Below, in pieces: positions 43,976 through 52,204 of a stretch of 64,000 bases of DNA. The notes beneath the pieces are model-generated. The model was not told the DNA's origin. It ran no database searches and saw only the letters and a program-made list of their open reading frames with translations. Within the stretch, counting starts at the first letter, position 1, and each line of letters opens with the position of its first letter. Source of the stretch: Desulfovibrio sp. (GTDB lineage: Bacteria; Desulfobacterota; Desulfovibrionia; Desulfovibrionales; Desulfovibrionaceae); the NCBI GenBank assembly GCA_030145055.1, contig JAQYWK010000002.1, positions 682,001-746,000 of the forward strand, given 5' to 3'. The translations under genes were made by a program, and so were the position numbers.

Positions 43976-44500
43976 ATGAAAAACAAAAGTTACGGAACAA
44001 CCACAGAATACAGCGTCTACCTGAACGGTGGCGAGTCTCTGGGAACTGCCACCGTTGAATTGCCCAAGTTTGAACACATCACAGAAACACTCTCCGGTGC
44101 TGGACTTGGTGGTGAAGTTGATGCGCCATCCCCGCTGTTTAAAGCCATGACTGCGAAGCTGACGTTTAACAAAAAAACCAGCAACTACGCGAAACTGCTT
44201 GCTCCTGTAGGTCATCACCTTGACTTGCGGGCATCTGTTCGTGGGCTGAATACCGCTGATTCAACTTTCGGAGATACACCAGAGCGGATTGTCCTACGTA
44301 CATTGCCTAAAAACTTTGATTTAGGAAAATGGGAAACCGGGAAAAAACAAGAGAACGGAGTTGAATTTGGAGTGATCTACGTCAAGCTTGTGGTCGACGG
44401 CAAAGACGTTCTTGAATTCGACAAGTTCAATTATAAATACGTTGTAAATGGCACAGATTATTTGGCTGAAATCAGAACAAATATTGGGATGGAGGGATAG
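43976..44500 (+). CDS. Major tail tube protein (P2 FII type)
   Basis: The 174-residue protein is the length of P2 FII (172) and lies right after the sheath gene. It contains the tube-type block VELPKFEHITETLSGAGLGGEVDAP and ends KYVVNGTDYLAEIRTNIGMEG. It stacks as rings inside the sheath. Confidence 0.9.
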   Translation: MKNKSYGTTTEYSVYLNGGESLGTATVELPKFEHITETLSGAGLGGEVDAPSPLFKAMTAKLTFNKKTSNYAKLLAPVGHHLDLRASVRGLNTADSTFGDTPERIVLRTLPKNFDLGKWETGKKQENGVEFGVIYVKLVVDGKDVLEFDKFNYKYVVNGTDYLAEIRTNIGMEG

Positions 44501-44505
44501 CAAAA

Positions 44506-44847
44506 ATGGCAAGACTTAAATCTGTAGAAGTTGTTTTTGATGAGCCTGTAATGGTCGGTGGCGGAGAGGTTAAATCTGTAACTATGCGCCGTCAGAAAGT
44601 GCAGGATTCGATTGACGCTGAGGTTATGGCCACAACTAAGACCGGGGCAGAAATGGAAGCTTGTCTGTTTTCTTTAACCTGCGAAATCCCGGTTGAAGAC
44701 ATACTTACTTGGGACCATGTGGATTATCTGAAGTTACAGGAAAAATACGTTTTTTTAATGACCACCAGCTCCGCGAACATAGTGCAGCCCTCCGAAGAGG
44801 AATCCTCTGTCTCGCTAGCTGGTCAGGATGGAGCCGAAAAGAAATAG
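44506..44847 (+). CDS. Tail assembly chaperone E (unshifted product)
   Basis: The 113-residue protein lies between the tube and tape-measure genes, like P2 gpE. It carries VTMRRQKVQDSIDAEVMA near the N-terminus. A T_TTT_TTA heptamer lets some ribosomes move into the -1 frame for a longer product. It likely wraps the tape measure protein before tube assembly. Confidence 0.8.
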   Translation: MARLKSVEVVFDEPVMVGGGEVKSVTMRRQKVQDSIDAEVMATTKTGAEMEACLFSLTCEIPVEDILTWDHVDYLKLQEKYVFLMTTSSANIVQPSEEESSVSLAGQDGAEKK

Positions 44848-44933
44848 GCAACATGACATTAGAGGAGTTCAGTAAAAATCTTGAGGCTTTGCCGAAGGAT
44901 GAAAAGGGGCGGCTATTCTTCAGGAGTAATTAG
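44506..44933 (+). CDS. Tail assembly chaperone E+E' (-1 frameshift product)
   Basis: The frame of gene E is followed to TTA at 44755-44757 (84 codons), then read from 44757 in the -1 frame for 58 more residues to a TAG at 44933. The extension contains WSRKEIGNMTLEEFSKNLEAL, similar to the P2 E' tail (W-x-x-x-E-(I/L)-x-x-M). The total is 142 residues. This copies the P2 E/E' and lambda G/GT scheme. Confidence 0.75.
44751..44757 (+). promoter_or_regulatory. -1 frameshift slippery site T_TTT_TTA
   Basis: The heptamer is in the right phase for gene E (codons GTT TTT TTA), so tandem slippage by one base is allowed. The -1 frame has no stop until 44933. Confidence 0.75.
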
Positions 44934-45178
44934 CCCCTTCTGAACAACCTCATAGAAGATCGGAATAGATTCTTAACCTCGTTGCCTAGCTCTTGCCAGA
45001 TAACAAACAACAGCACAGCACCTACAAGGAAAGTGCCGAGTGTTTGCCAGCTGGGAACTAGGACAAGATCAACGGCCCCCTTGCTTGATACAAGGAAAAC
45101 AGATGCGCCGAGTAGCAGAATAAATAATAAACCTGCCGCCAAGAATATGAATGAAGATGCGAATTTAATTCTATTCAT
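44930..45178 (-). CDS. Small two-span membrane protein on the reverse strand
   Basis: The ATG at 45178 gives 82 residues: NRIKFASSFIFLAAGLLFILLLGASVFLV is the first membrane segment (residues 6-28) and LGTFLVGAVLLFVIWQEL the second. The tail NEVKNLFRSSMRLFRRG is basic. It is reversed inside the tail operon and overlaps the E' end by 4 bp. Reversed small membrane genes at such places are often superinfection-exclusion or other moron genes. The ribosome site is weak. Confidence 0.5.
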   Translation of the reverse strand: MNRIKFASSFIFLAAGLLFILLLGASVFLVSSKGAVDLVLVPSWQTLGTFLVGAVLLFVIWQELGNEVKNLFRSSMRLFRRG

Positions 45179-45213
45179 GGCGGCATTATATAGCACTTTA
45201 GAGAGCAAATCAA

Positions 45214-47514
45214 ATGAATAGCATTGTAACTAAGTTTGTAATAGGCGGGGCCGTTGGTGGGCTTGTTGCGGCTTTGGGCACTGCTGAATCTAAAGTCGGG
45301 CAACTCGGATCGGCAATATCAGACCTGAAAGATAAGAAACCTTTCAAGGCTGGTGAAGCTCTTGCCCAGCAACAAAAACGAGTTGTTAAGCTCTATGGTG
45401 CTTACCAAGAAAGCGAGACTCGGCTCCAGTCCTATACTGTAGCTATGCAAAAATCTGGTGCACATAAAAAAGTATATGCCCAGCTCATAGAAAAAGAAGC
45501 AAAGAAACTAAAAGGACTCAAACGCCAGCACGTATCAGCTCGCCACGAATATAAAGCACAAGTAGTGGCAATTAAAGCCGTTGGTCAATCTGTCAAAGGT
45601 TTACAAAGTGACTACCGGACCGCGTCTTCGGAAGTTGAAAAACTGACTAGAAAGCAGAACGCCCTTTCTAAATCCATGAAAGCCCGTTCTGACAGAGCAA
45701 ACAATCGTCAAAATCTCCGAACTCAAATGGGCGAAACAGCCGCTATGGGCGCTGTAATGCTGGCCCCCGTCCTGCTTGCCGCTAAAGCAGAACAATCCGA
45801 AATACGGTTATCAACAGCTATTAATACAGATGATGAAGTAACCGCGATGTTGCATGCTCGAAAAGCTGCTAAGGCCTTAGCAAAAACGGGTCTTGTTGCT
45901 TACAATGAAGCCTTCGATATTCAGTACGCTCTGAACTCTGCCGGGATGACAGCGAAGATGGCCCGCGTGGGTTCCGCCGTTGTGGCCAAAGTTGCGAAAG
46001 TCACAAACGGTCAGGCTGAAGGAGTCGGCGAAGTAGTCGCAACTACTTTTAATAACCTTGGCGAAAGCATGGTTGGCACTGCCGAACAAAAGATGAACCG
46101 GATCGGCGATCTGCTCACTAAAACTCAGTTAAAATTTCAGATTCGCAACTTTGATCAGTTAGGCGAATCAATGAAAAAATCTGCTGCTTCCATGAAAACA
46201 TACGATATGGGGATCGAGCAGGGGTTAACAATGCTCGGAACGCTAAATAGTGCCGGGGTTGTTGGAGGAGAAGCAGGTACAGCTCTCAATGCGGTTCTCC
46301 GTAGTCTCGGAAGAGCTAAAGAAGAATTCGGCATTGATATTGTTCGAGATGATAAAGGTCAGCTGGATCTCACATCCACACTTGAACAGATTCAAGAAGC
46401 AACAGCCGACATGGATACGGACGAAAGATCACAAATTTTACAAAAAACTTTCGGCGATGAAGGTTTAAAAGGCGTTGCCCCACTCCTCGCTAAGCTTAAG
46501 GAATTGCGGGCAGTTCAAAAGGATGTATCTGAAGGCTCAAGAGGTATTGTTAATAAACAAGCGCAGAAGTATCTCAAGTCTGGAATGGTAAAAATAGAGC
46601 AGATTAAGAACCAATTGGTAATACTCGGTTCAACAGTTGGCTCGGTTTTACTCCCCGGTATGATTGCTGTGACTAGAGTTTTTACGGGATTACTTGCTCC
46701 TGTTGCATGGATGGCTGAAACTTTCCCAGGTGTAACAGCCGTAGTTGGTGGCGCGGCTTTCGGATTCCTAGCTCTGACTCTGGCAATCAAGGGAGTAAAG
46801 TACGTTGGTTCGATGGCAGCTGATGGAATTTCAATTTTAAAAGACACCGTCACTTGGCTATCCAGCTCTCAAAAGGTTGCAACAGTTCGCACTTACGCTT
46901 TTGCCGCCGCGCAAAAAATTGTAGCTGTCGGGACTAAGGTTTGGACTGGAGCACAATGGCTGTTGAATGCGGCAATGACAGCAAACCCTATCGGGCTGGT
47001 GATTGCCGGAGTCGCGGCACTGGCTGGCGGAGCTTACCTGTTGATCAATAATTGGGGTGCTGTCAAAGAATTTTTCTCCGGTCTTTGGGATGGAATTGTA
47101 ACTGGTGCGAAATGGGTATGGAACGCGATTACAAGTCTTTTCGAGAACTCCCCTTTTGGTTTAGTTATCGATGCTTTCCAAAGTGTCACAAGCTGGTTCG
47201 GCTCTGATGAATCAACTCCGTCCAGCAAGACAGTTGCAAAAAACGCCTCCCCCGTTGCCCGAATGGGTGGTGAAATATTTATTGATGACACTAAATCAAC
47301 ATCATCGGTCCAATCATCAGCCACGCATGTATCCAGCACGGCGCAAACAGCCTCCCCCGTAAGCCTCACAATCGAACAAAACATCACCGTCAACGGCGGC
47401 GACGAAGCCACCGTGCGCAAGGCTCTCAGCGGAGCAAACGAAGGACTCGAAGATCGCATTCATCAAATCATGGATCAGTGGTTCGAGAAAAAAGAGAGGC
47501 TTCGTTTTGCTTAG
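45214..47514 (+). CDS. Tail tape measure protein
   Basis: The 766-residue protein has a helical, coiled N-terminal 190 residues, then a PhageMin_Tail-type domain (ALNSAGMTAKMARVGSAVVAK and so on). Hydrophobic helices follow at about 480-620 (GMIAVTRVFTGLLAPVAWMA; PGVTAVVGGAAFGFLALTLAI). Its length sets the tail length. It is placed after E/E' as in P2 and overlaps gene X by 8 bp. Confidence 0.9.
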   Translation: MNSIVTKFVIGGAVGGLVAALGTAESKVGQLGSAISDLKDKKPFKAGEALAQQQKRVVKLYGAYQESETRLQSYTVAMQKSGAHKKVYAQLIEKEAKKLKGLKRQHVSARHEYKAQVVAIKAVGQSVKGLQSDYRTASSEVEKLTRKQNALSKSMKARSDRANNRQNLRTQMGETAAMGAVMLAPVLLAAKAEQSEIRLSTAINTDDEVTAMLHARKAAKALAKTGLVAYNEAFDIQYALNSAGMTAKMARVGSAVVAKVAKVTNGQAEGVGEVVATTFNNLGESMVGTAEQKMNRIGDLLTKTQLKFQIRNFDQLGESMKKSAASMKTYDMGIEQGLTMLGTLNSAGVVGGEAGTALNAVLRSLGRAKEEFGIDIVRDDKGQLDLTSTLEQIQEATADMDTDERSQILQKTFGDEGLKGVAPLLAKLKELRAVQKDVSEGSRGIVNKQAQKYLKSGMVKIEQIKNQLVILGSTVGSVLLPGMIAVTRVFTGLLAPVAWMAETFPGVTAVVGGAAFGFLALTLAIKGVKYVGSMAADGISILKDTVTWLSSSQKVATVRTYAFAAAQKIVAVGTKVWTGAQWLLNAAMTANPIGLVIAGVAALAGGAYLLINNWGAVKEFFSGLWDGIVTGAKWVWNAITSLFENSPFGLVIDAFQSVTSWFGSDESTPSSKTVAKNASPVARMGGEIFIDDTKSTSSVQSSATHVSSTAQTASPVSLTIEQNITVNGGDEATVRKALSGANEGLEDRIHQIMDQWFEKKERLRFA

Positions 47515-47710
47515 TTACACTACAATTCAAGGCGACACTTGGGACATCATTGCCCGTAAATTATGGGGCCGCGAAACCATGTGCTCTGATTTGATGAAAG
47601 CAAATCCTGAATATACTGAGACCATATTTTTTTCTAGCGGGATCATTTTAGCCGTGCCGGAAATGGAAATACCTGTCGTTTTTACCGCTGCGCCTTGGAG
47701 GTCTAAGTAA
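47507..47710 (+). CDS. Tail protein X (LysM-like), TTG start
   Basis: The 67-residue protein starts at a TTG inside the tape measure gene end (GAGAGG upstream). QGDTWDIIARKLWGRE and SGIILAVPE match P2 gpX, a small LysM-type tail protein. Its stop overlaps the next start by one base. Confidence 0.82.
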   Translation: MLSYTTIQGDTWDIIARKLWGRETMCSDLMKANPEYTETIFFSSGIILAVPEMEIPVVFTAAPWRSK

Positions 47711-48741
47711 TGGATATTATTAAACCTCGTAGCGCACAGCTTATTCTTTCATATGATGGCGTTAATATTTCAGCGGCTATTGCTGAATACGTAACTAATT
47801 TTTCATTCACGGATAATGCTGGATCTCAAGCTGATGATCTATCTGTAACTCTTGAGGATCGCGAATCGCTCTGGAAGAACTCATGGTATCCGGCTAAGGG
47901 CGCAAGTCTTGAAGCAGCTATCCGTTGCGAAAATTGGTTTGCACCCGGAGCTTCTCCGATAGTTCTACCATGCGGTAAATTCGAACTTGATGAAATTGAA
48001 ATGTCTGCCGGAGCTGGCGACACTGTCACGCTGAAAGGTGTATCCGCGCTGGTCATGAATTCCATCCGCAAGGAAAAGAAAACTCGCGCCTGGGAAAACA
48101 TTTCTCTCATATCAATTGCCGGAGACATTGCCACCGAACATAGTTTGACTCTGCAATTTGAGGGGAACGATGCAACCTATACCCGCATTGAGCAACGTGA
48201 TGAATCTGATCTTAAATTTCTTCAGAGGTTGATTAAAGACGAAGGCAACAGTCTCAAACTAGCTGATAAGCGTCTCGTTATTTATTCCGGTAGCGAATAC
48301 GAACAACACCCTGTTTCCCACACGTTTACTCGCGGGGAATCGGATATAGGTTCCGTACAGCTCCGATCTAAAATCACCGAAATTTATCGAGCATGCACCG
48401 TTAAATATCACGACCCCAAAGATAAGCAGCTCAAGAGCTACACCTTTACCCCGCCAAATCCACCGCCAAGCGGAGAAATTTTGCAGATCAATAAAGATGT
48501 TGAATCTATCGCACAAGCTCAGCGGTTAGCGAAATCTCGGCTGCGTTCAAAAAACAAACGAGAAACAACCGGCTCCATTTCCATGATGGGCGATCCTCGT
48601 CTTGCCGCGACTATGAATGTTGGACTCGCGGGATTCGGTAATTTTTCCGGCAAATATTTCATTGACCAGGCAACTCACGCTTTCGGACGCTCTGCTGGGT
48701 ACACAACGAATTTAAATGTGCACCAAGTGCTGGGATTTTAA
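47710..48741 (+). CDS. Baseplate hub protein D (late control D)
   Basis: The 343-residue protein matches P2 gpD: N-terminal PRSAQLILSYDGVNISAAI, a middle REQRDESDLKFLQRLIKDEG-like block (RIEQRDESDLKFLQRLIKDE), and the C-terminal AQRLAKSRLRSKNKRETTGS. It forms the hub that carries the spike. Confidence 0.88.
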   Translation: MDIIKPRSAQLILSYDGVNISAAIAEYVTNFSFTDNAGSQADDLSVTLEDRESLWKNSWYPAKGASLEAAIRCENWFAPGASPIVLPCGKFELDEIEMSAGAGDTVTLKGVSALVMNSIRKEKKTRAWENISLISIAGDIATEHSLTLQFEGNDATYTRIEQRDESDLKFLQRLIKDEGNSLKLADKRLVIYSGSEYEQHPVSHTFTRGESDIGSVQLRSKITEIYRACTVKYHDPKDKQLKSYTFTPPNPPPSGEILQINKDVESIAQAQRLAKSRLRSKNKRETTGSISMMGDPRLAATMNVGLAGFGNFSGKYFIDQATHAFGRSAGYTTNLNVHQVLGF

Positions 48742-49650
48742 ATGGACGGATTATCTCAAATACTGGACAGGCTCGACTCCCTTGAATCCGCACTTGCTCA
48801 AACGGTGCGCGTTGGCAAAGTCGTTACCTTGATTCCTGAGCGCGGAACCGTGCGAGTGGAATTCCCTGACGCAGATGCCTCCGGCAAAAAACTGGTTTCC
48901 TACGAACTGCCCGTGCTTGCCCATAAAACATTGCACGACAAAAGTTACTGGATGCCAGACGTAAACGAGCATGTTTTGTGTGTGTTCCTACCCTTCGCCC
49001 AACGTCAGGGATTCGTTGTCAGTGCATTTTATTCTGACGCTGACACCGTGCCTCTAGCTAATCCAGATGTTCGGCATGTCATTTTTAAAGATGGATCATG
49101 GTTTCAGTATGACCGTAAAAAGCACCTGCTCTCAGGGCATGTTGTTAATGGCTGTGCGGATCTTGAAATTGACATCGATGCCAAGCTCACTGTCGGGCAA
49201 GACCTGACTGCGGATATCGGTCGCGATACGGACATCACAATTGGTCGCGATCTATCTGCAAAAGTAGTTCGCGATGTAAAGGCCGAGATTGGAAACGATG
49301 CTTCGCTGGCGATCACGAATGATCTTTCAGCCACTGTCGGCAATAACACGACTCTTGAAGTTACCGAGACTTTGAAAGCTACGGCTAAGAATATTCAAGC
49401 CGAAGCAAAAGAAACGGCCGAAATTACAGCTGGTGAATCTATCAGATATTCGGCGCCGCAAATCTATCAGACAGGAAACATTACCGCCGAAGGAACCAAC
49501 GGTGAAATCGGCAATGAAATCAAGAGAGTTCATACGGATCACACAGGAAGCTACGAACTTAAAGGAGACTCATTAATCATCGGTCACTTGCATGTAAAAT
49601 CCTTAACCGTTGACGAACCAATTCATGGAACTATGGCGGTGATGTCATGA
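48742..49650 (+). CDS. Baseplate spike protein V with beta-helix repeats
   Basis: The 302-residue protein has an N-terminal OB-fold (VGKVVTLIPERGTVRVEFPD) then a phage-base V core. Residues 145-225 form short repeated strands such as DLTADIGRDTDITIGRDLSA, expected of the triple-stranded beta-helix of the membrane-piercing spike. It starts right after the D stop. Confidence 0.87.
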   Translation: MDGLSQILDRLDSLESALAQTVRVGKVVTLIPERGTVRVEFPDADASGKKLVSYELPVLAHKTLHDKSYWMPDVNEHVLCVFLPFAQRQGFVVSAFYSDADTVPLANPDVRHVIFKDGSWFQYDRKKHLLSGHVVNGCADLEIDIDAKLTVGQDLTADIGRDTDITIGRDLSAKVVRDVKAEIGNDASLAITNDLSATVGNNTTLEVTETLKATAKNIQAEAKETAEITAGESIRYSAPQIYQTGNITAEGTNGEIGNEIKRVHTDHTGSYELKGDSLIIGHLHVKSLTVDEPIHGTMAVMS

Positions 49651-50030
49651 AAGTAGGCTCATTTGGAACCATAGTTTTTCAGTGCTCGGATAAAGAGATT
49701 ATGACTTTTAAAGATCTTTCACGCACTCGCTCTGCGGAATTTGCGGAGCATCCAGTGCTTGAGAAAAAGTCCAAGCTTCAATTTGTTGGAGTATCGCTTG
49801 AAGAAATGTCTTTCACTGTCCAGCTTCACGCACAATTTACAGACCCCGAAGATCGTGCTTCTGCTTTTTGGGCCGCACAGGGAACAGGTGAACCGCGCAA
49901 CATGGTTATCGGCAACCGTAACTATGGCAAATTTGTAATCGTGGACATTACCGAAGGTCAAAAACATCACGACGGGGACGGCGAAGCGGCCTTTATTGAG
50001 CTGGAACTAAGCCTCAAGGAGTACAACTAA
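49647..50030 (+). CDS. Tail protein U (P2 gpU)
   Basis: The 127-residue protein has the GpU pattern: IVFQCSDKEIMTFKDLSR, HPVLEKKSKLQFVGVSLEEM, and the end AFIELELSLKEY. P2 gpU helps end or cap the tube. Overlaps with V and W are 4 bp and 1 bp. Confidence 0.85.
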   Translation: MKVGSFGTIVFQCSDKEIMTFKDLSRTRSAEFAEHPVLEKKSKLQFVGVSLEEMSFTVQLHAQFTDPEDRASAFWAAQGTGEPRNMVIGNRNYGKFVIVDITEGQKHHDGDGEAAFIELELSLKEYN

Positions 50031-50359
50031 TGGACACAGTAGTTGATACCCGCACACCTTTTTCCATCGTCATCGGTGCAATCGGCATTACCGAGATTTT
50101 GCAATGCGTACGCACAATTTTAGGCACGATCAAAGGTTCTGTCCCGCTCGACCGTGATTTCGGTTTGTCCCTCACTTATCTGGATAGTCCAATGCCGGAA
50201 GCAATGGCGGCTTTCAGCGGCGAAATTGTCGAGGAAGTTGAAAGGCTGGAGCCTCGTGTATCTGTGGTCAATGTGAATTTTTTGCCAAAAGAAGATGATG
50301 CCATGCAGGGGACGCTTTATCCCGTTGTGCGAATTAAGATTAAGGATGGTGCTTTATGA
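50030..50359 (+). CDS. Baseplate assembly protein W (gp25-like)
   Basis: The 109-residue protein has the gp25 signature LDRDFGLSLTYLDSPMPEAM and IKGSVPLDRDFG. It holds the baseplate wedge to the sheath. Start and stop overlap U and J. Confidence 0.88.
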   Translation: MDTVVDTRTPFSIVIGAIGITEILQCVRTILGTIKGSVPLDRDFGLSLTYLDSPMPEAMAAFSGEIVEEVERLEPRVSVVNVNFLPKEDDAMQGTLYPVVRIKIKDGAL

Positions 50360-51480
50360 GTTCAACCAACTTGCCGAATATTTCTTTTTGCGAGACCAAC
50401 GGGTCAAAGGTCGAGCAGGAAGTTCTCAGTGTATATGAAAGTATCACAGGAACAAGCCTTGCGGCTGGCGATCCTGTTCGTTTGCTTCTTGAGGGGTTGG
50501 CTTACACCATTACGGTTCAACGTCAGGTTATTGATTTGACTGGTAAGAAAAATCTGCTTGCATATGCTGGTGGGGATCATCTTGACCATCTTGGTGAGCT
50601 TACCGATACCCCACGCTTGCAACCGTTTTTCTCACAAGCAGAAATTCGCTTTGAACTTGGTGAAGTGCAAACATCTACAGTGCATATTCCCGCCGGAACG
50701 AGGCTGACCCCTGATAGCAAACTCATGTTTGCGACTGTCGGCCCTGCCGAAATTCCAGCCGGATCATTATATATTGATACAACTGCGATTTGCGAAACTG
50801 CCGGAACCATCGGCAACGGATTTGTTCCCTCCCAAATAAACAGGGTTGTTGACCCTGTTGCCGGAGTCACGAAGGCACACAACCTTTCCACCACACTCGG
50901 CGGGGCTGAGATTGAAGCGGATGATCGCTATCGGGAACGCATCAAGCTTTCGCCGGAAAAAGCGTCCGTTGCTGGCCCTGCTGGTAAATATCAATACTGG
51001 GCTGAGTCTGCGCATCAGGATATCGGAGATGTCGCGGTGCTCTCCCCTACTCCCGGCAAAGTTGATATTATCGTGCTCATGAAAAACGGAGAGCTACCAA
51101 CCGCTGAAATACTGAATGCGGTCGAGGCTAAAGTTTCGCCTGAAGACGTGCGGCCCCTGACTGATAACACCGAAGTTCTCGCCGCTGAAACTGTAGAATA
51201 CACCATCGAACTTTCATGGTTTGTCGGCAGATCTAATGCCACCCTTGCCGCTTCCATCCAGACAAAAGTCGATAAGGCTATTGCGGACTTTATTCTTTGG
51301 CAACGGTCCGCATTGGGGCGCGATATCAACCCGACTGAATTAATTCATTTGATACGCCAAGCCGGAGCTAAAAGGGTTGAGCTGACTGCTCCGGCATATG
51401 GACAACTGACGGGGAGACAAGTTGCGATCCTTGCACCAGATGGTTTGTCCGTGATCTACGGAGGCGTTGAAGATGATTAA
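50356..51480 (+). CDS. Baseplate protein J
   Basis: The 374-residue protein is a P2 gpJ-type wedge protein with a GLAYTITVQRQVIDL helix, HIPAGTRLTPDSKL and the DDRYRERIKLSPEKASVAGP block of the Baseplate_J domain. It lies between W and I in normal order. Confidence 0.9.
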   Translation: MSSTNLPNISFCETNGSKVEQEVLSVYESITGTSLAAGDPVRLLLEGLAYTITVQRQVIDLTGKKNLLAYAGGDHLDHLGELTDTPRLQPFFSQAEIRFELGEVQTSTVHIPAGTRLTPDSKLMFATVGPAEIPAGSLYIDTTAICETAGTIGNGFVPSQINRVVDPVAGVTKAHNLSTTLGGAEIEADDRYRERIKLSPEKASVAGPAGKYQYWAESAHQDIGDVAVLSPTPGKVDIIVLMKNGELPTAEILNAVEAKVSPEDVRPLTDNTEVLAAETVEYTIELSWFVGRSNATLAASIQTKVDKAIADFILWQRSALGRDINPTELIHLIRQAGAKRVELTAPAYGQLTGRQVAILAPDGLSVIYGGVEDD

Positions 51481-52204
51481 TCTGGCGGATATTAATTTTG
51501 CAGACTTGTTGCCGTCATCCATAGCTGGTGATGAACAATTTCAGGCATCAGCCAGTGTGCTTAATGAGCAGCTTAGCGCCGTGACTGCGGCTATCCCGCA
51601 AGTGCTGATTTATTCCCGCATTAATGAGCTTGAAGAACCGCTCCTTTCATTACTTGCTTGGCAGTTTCATGTTGATCATTGGGAACCGGAATGGAGTCTC
51701 GAAACGAAGCGTGAAGCGGTTAAGACATCGATTAAATTGCATAAGAAAAAAGGCACTCCGTGGGCCGTTCGCAAAGCTATTGAGGTTGCGACCGGAGCAC
51801 CTGCGGAAGTTCTTGAATGGCAGGACTACGGTGGTGATCCTTACAAGTTTAAGGTCAGCACCGAAGTGACCGCCAATGAAGAAACATATTTGTCGATTGT
51901 TAGCGCGGTAAACTCTGCGAAGAATGTTCGCTCTCATCTTGATGCGGTGGTTTTTAAATCTGTTCTTAAGAAAGAAATTTACACAGGCGGAAAAGTCATA
52001 ACTGGTGACATTCATAATATCCCGCACCGTTTTGAAATCAAAGTTAACCCTATTCAAACTTATGCCGGAGCCGGATTAACACAAGCCGACATCATAAATA
52101 TTGGAATTCGAGAATCAGAAATCACGATCTCACCCGTTGCTCTAAATATGGGCATTGCCATGCAGCAGGTAGACATAACTTCAATTCCCACACGGGAGGT
52201 TTAA
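51473..52204 (+). CDS. Tail protein I
   Basis: The start is the ATG at 51473 with GGAGG 8 nt upstream inside gene J. The 243-residue protein has LLSLLAWQFHVDHWEPEWS and KKGTPWAVRKAIEVATGA, typical of gpI. P2 gpI is shorter (176), and the extra 60 residues (PHRFEIKVNPIQTYAGAG) are a beta-rich addition. Confidence 0.85.
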   Translation: MINLADINFADLLPSSIAGDEQFQASASVLNEQLSAVTAAIPQVLIYSRINELEEPLLSLLAWQFHVDHWEPEWSLETKREAVKTSIKLHKKKGTPWAVRKAIEVATGAPAEVLEWQDYGGDPYKFKVSTEVTANEETYLSIVSAVNSAKNVRSHLDAVVFKSVLKKEIYTGGKVITGDIHNIPHRFEIKVNPIQTYAGAGLTQADIINIGIRESEITISPVALNMGIAMQQVDITSIPTREV

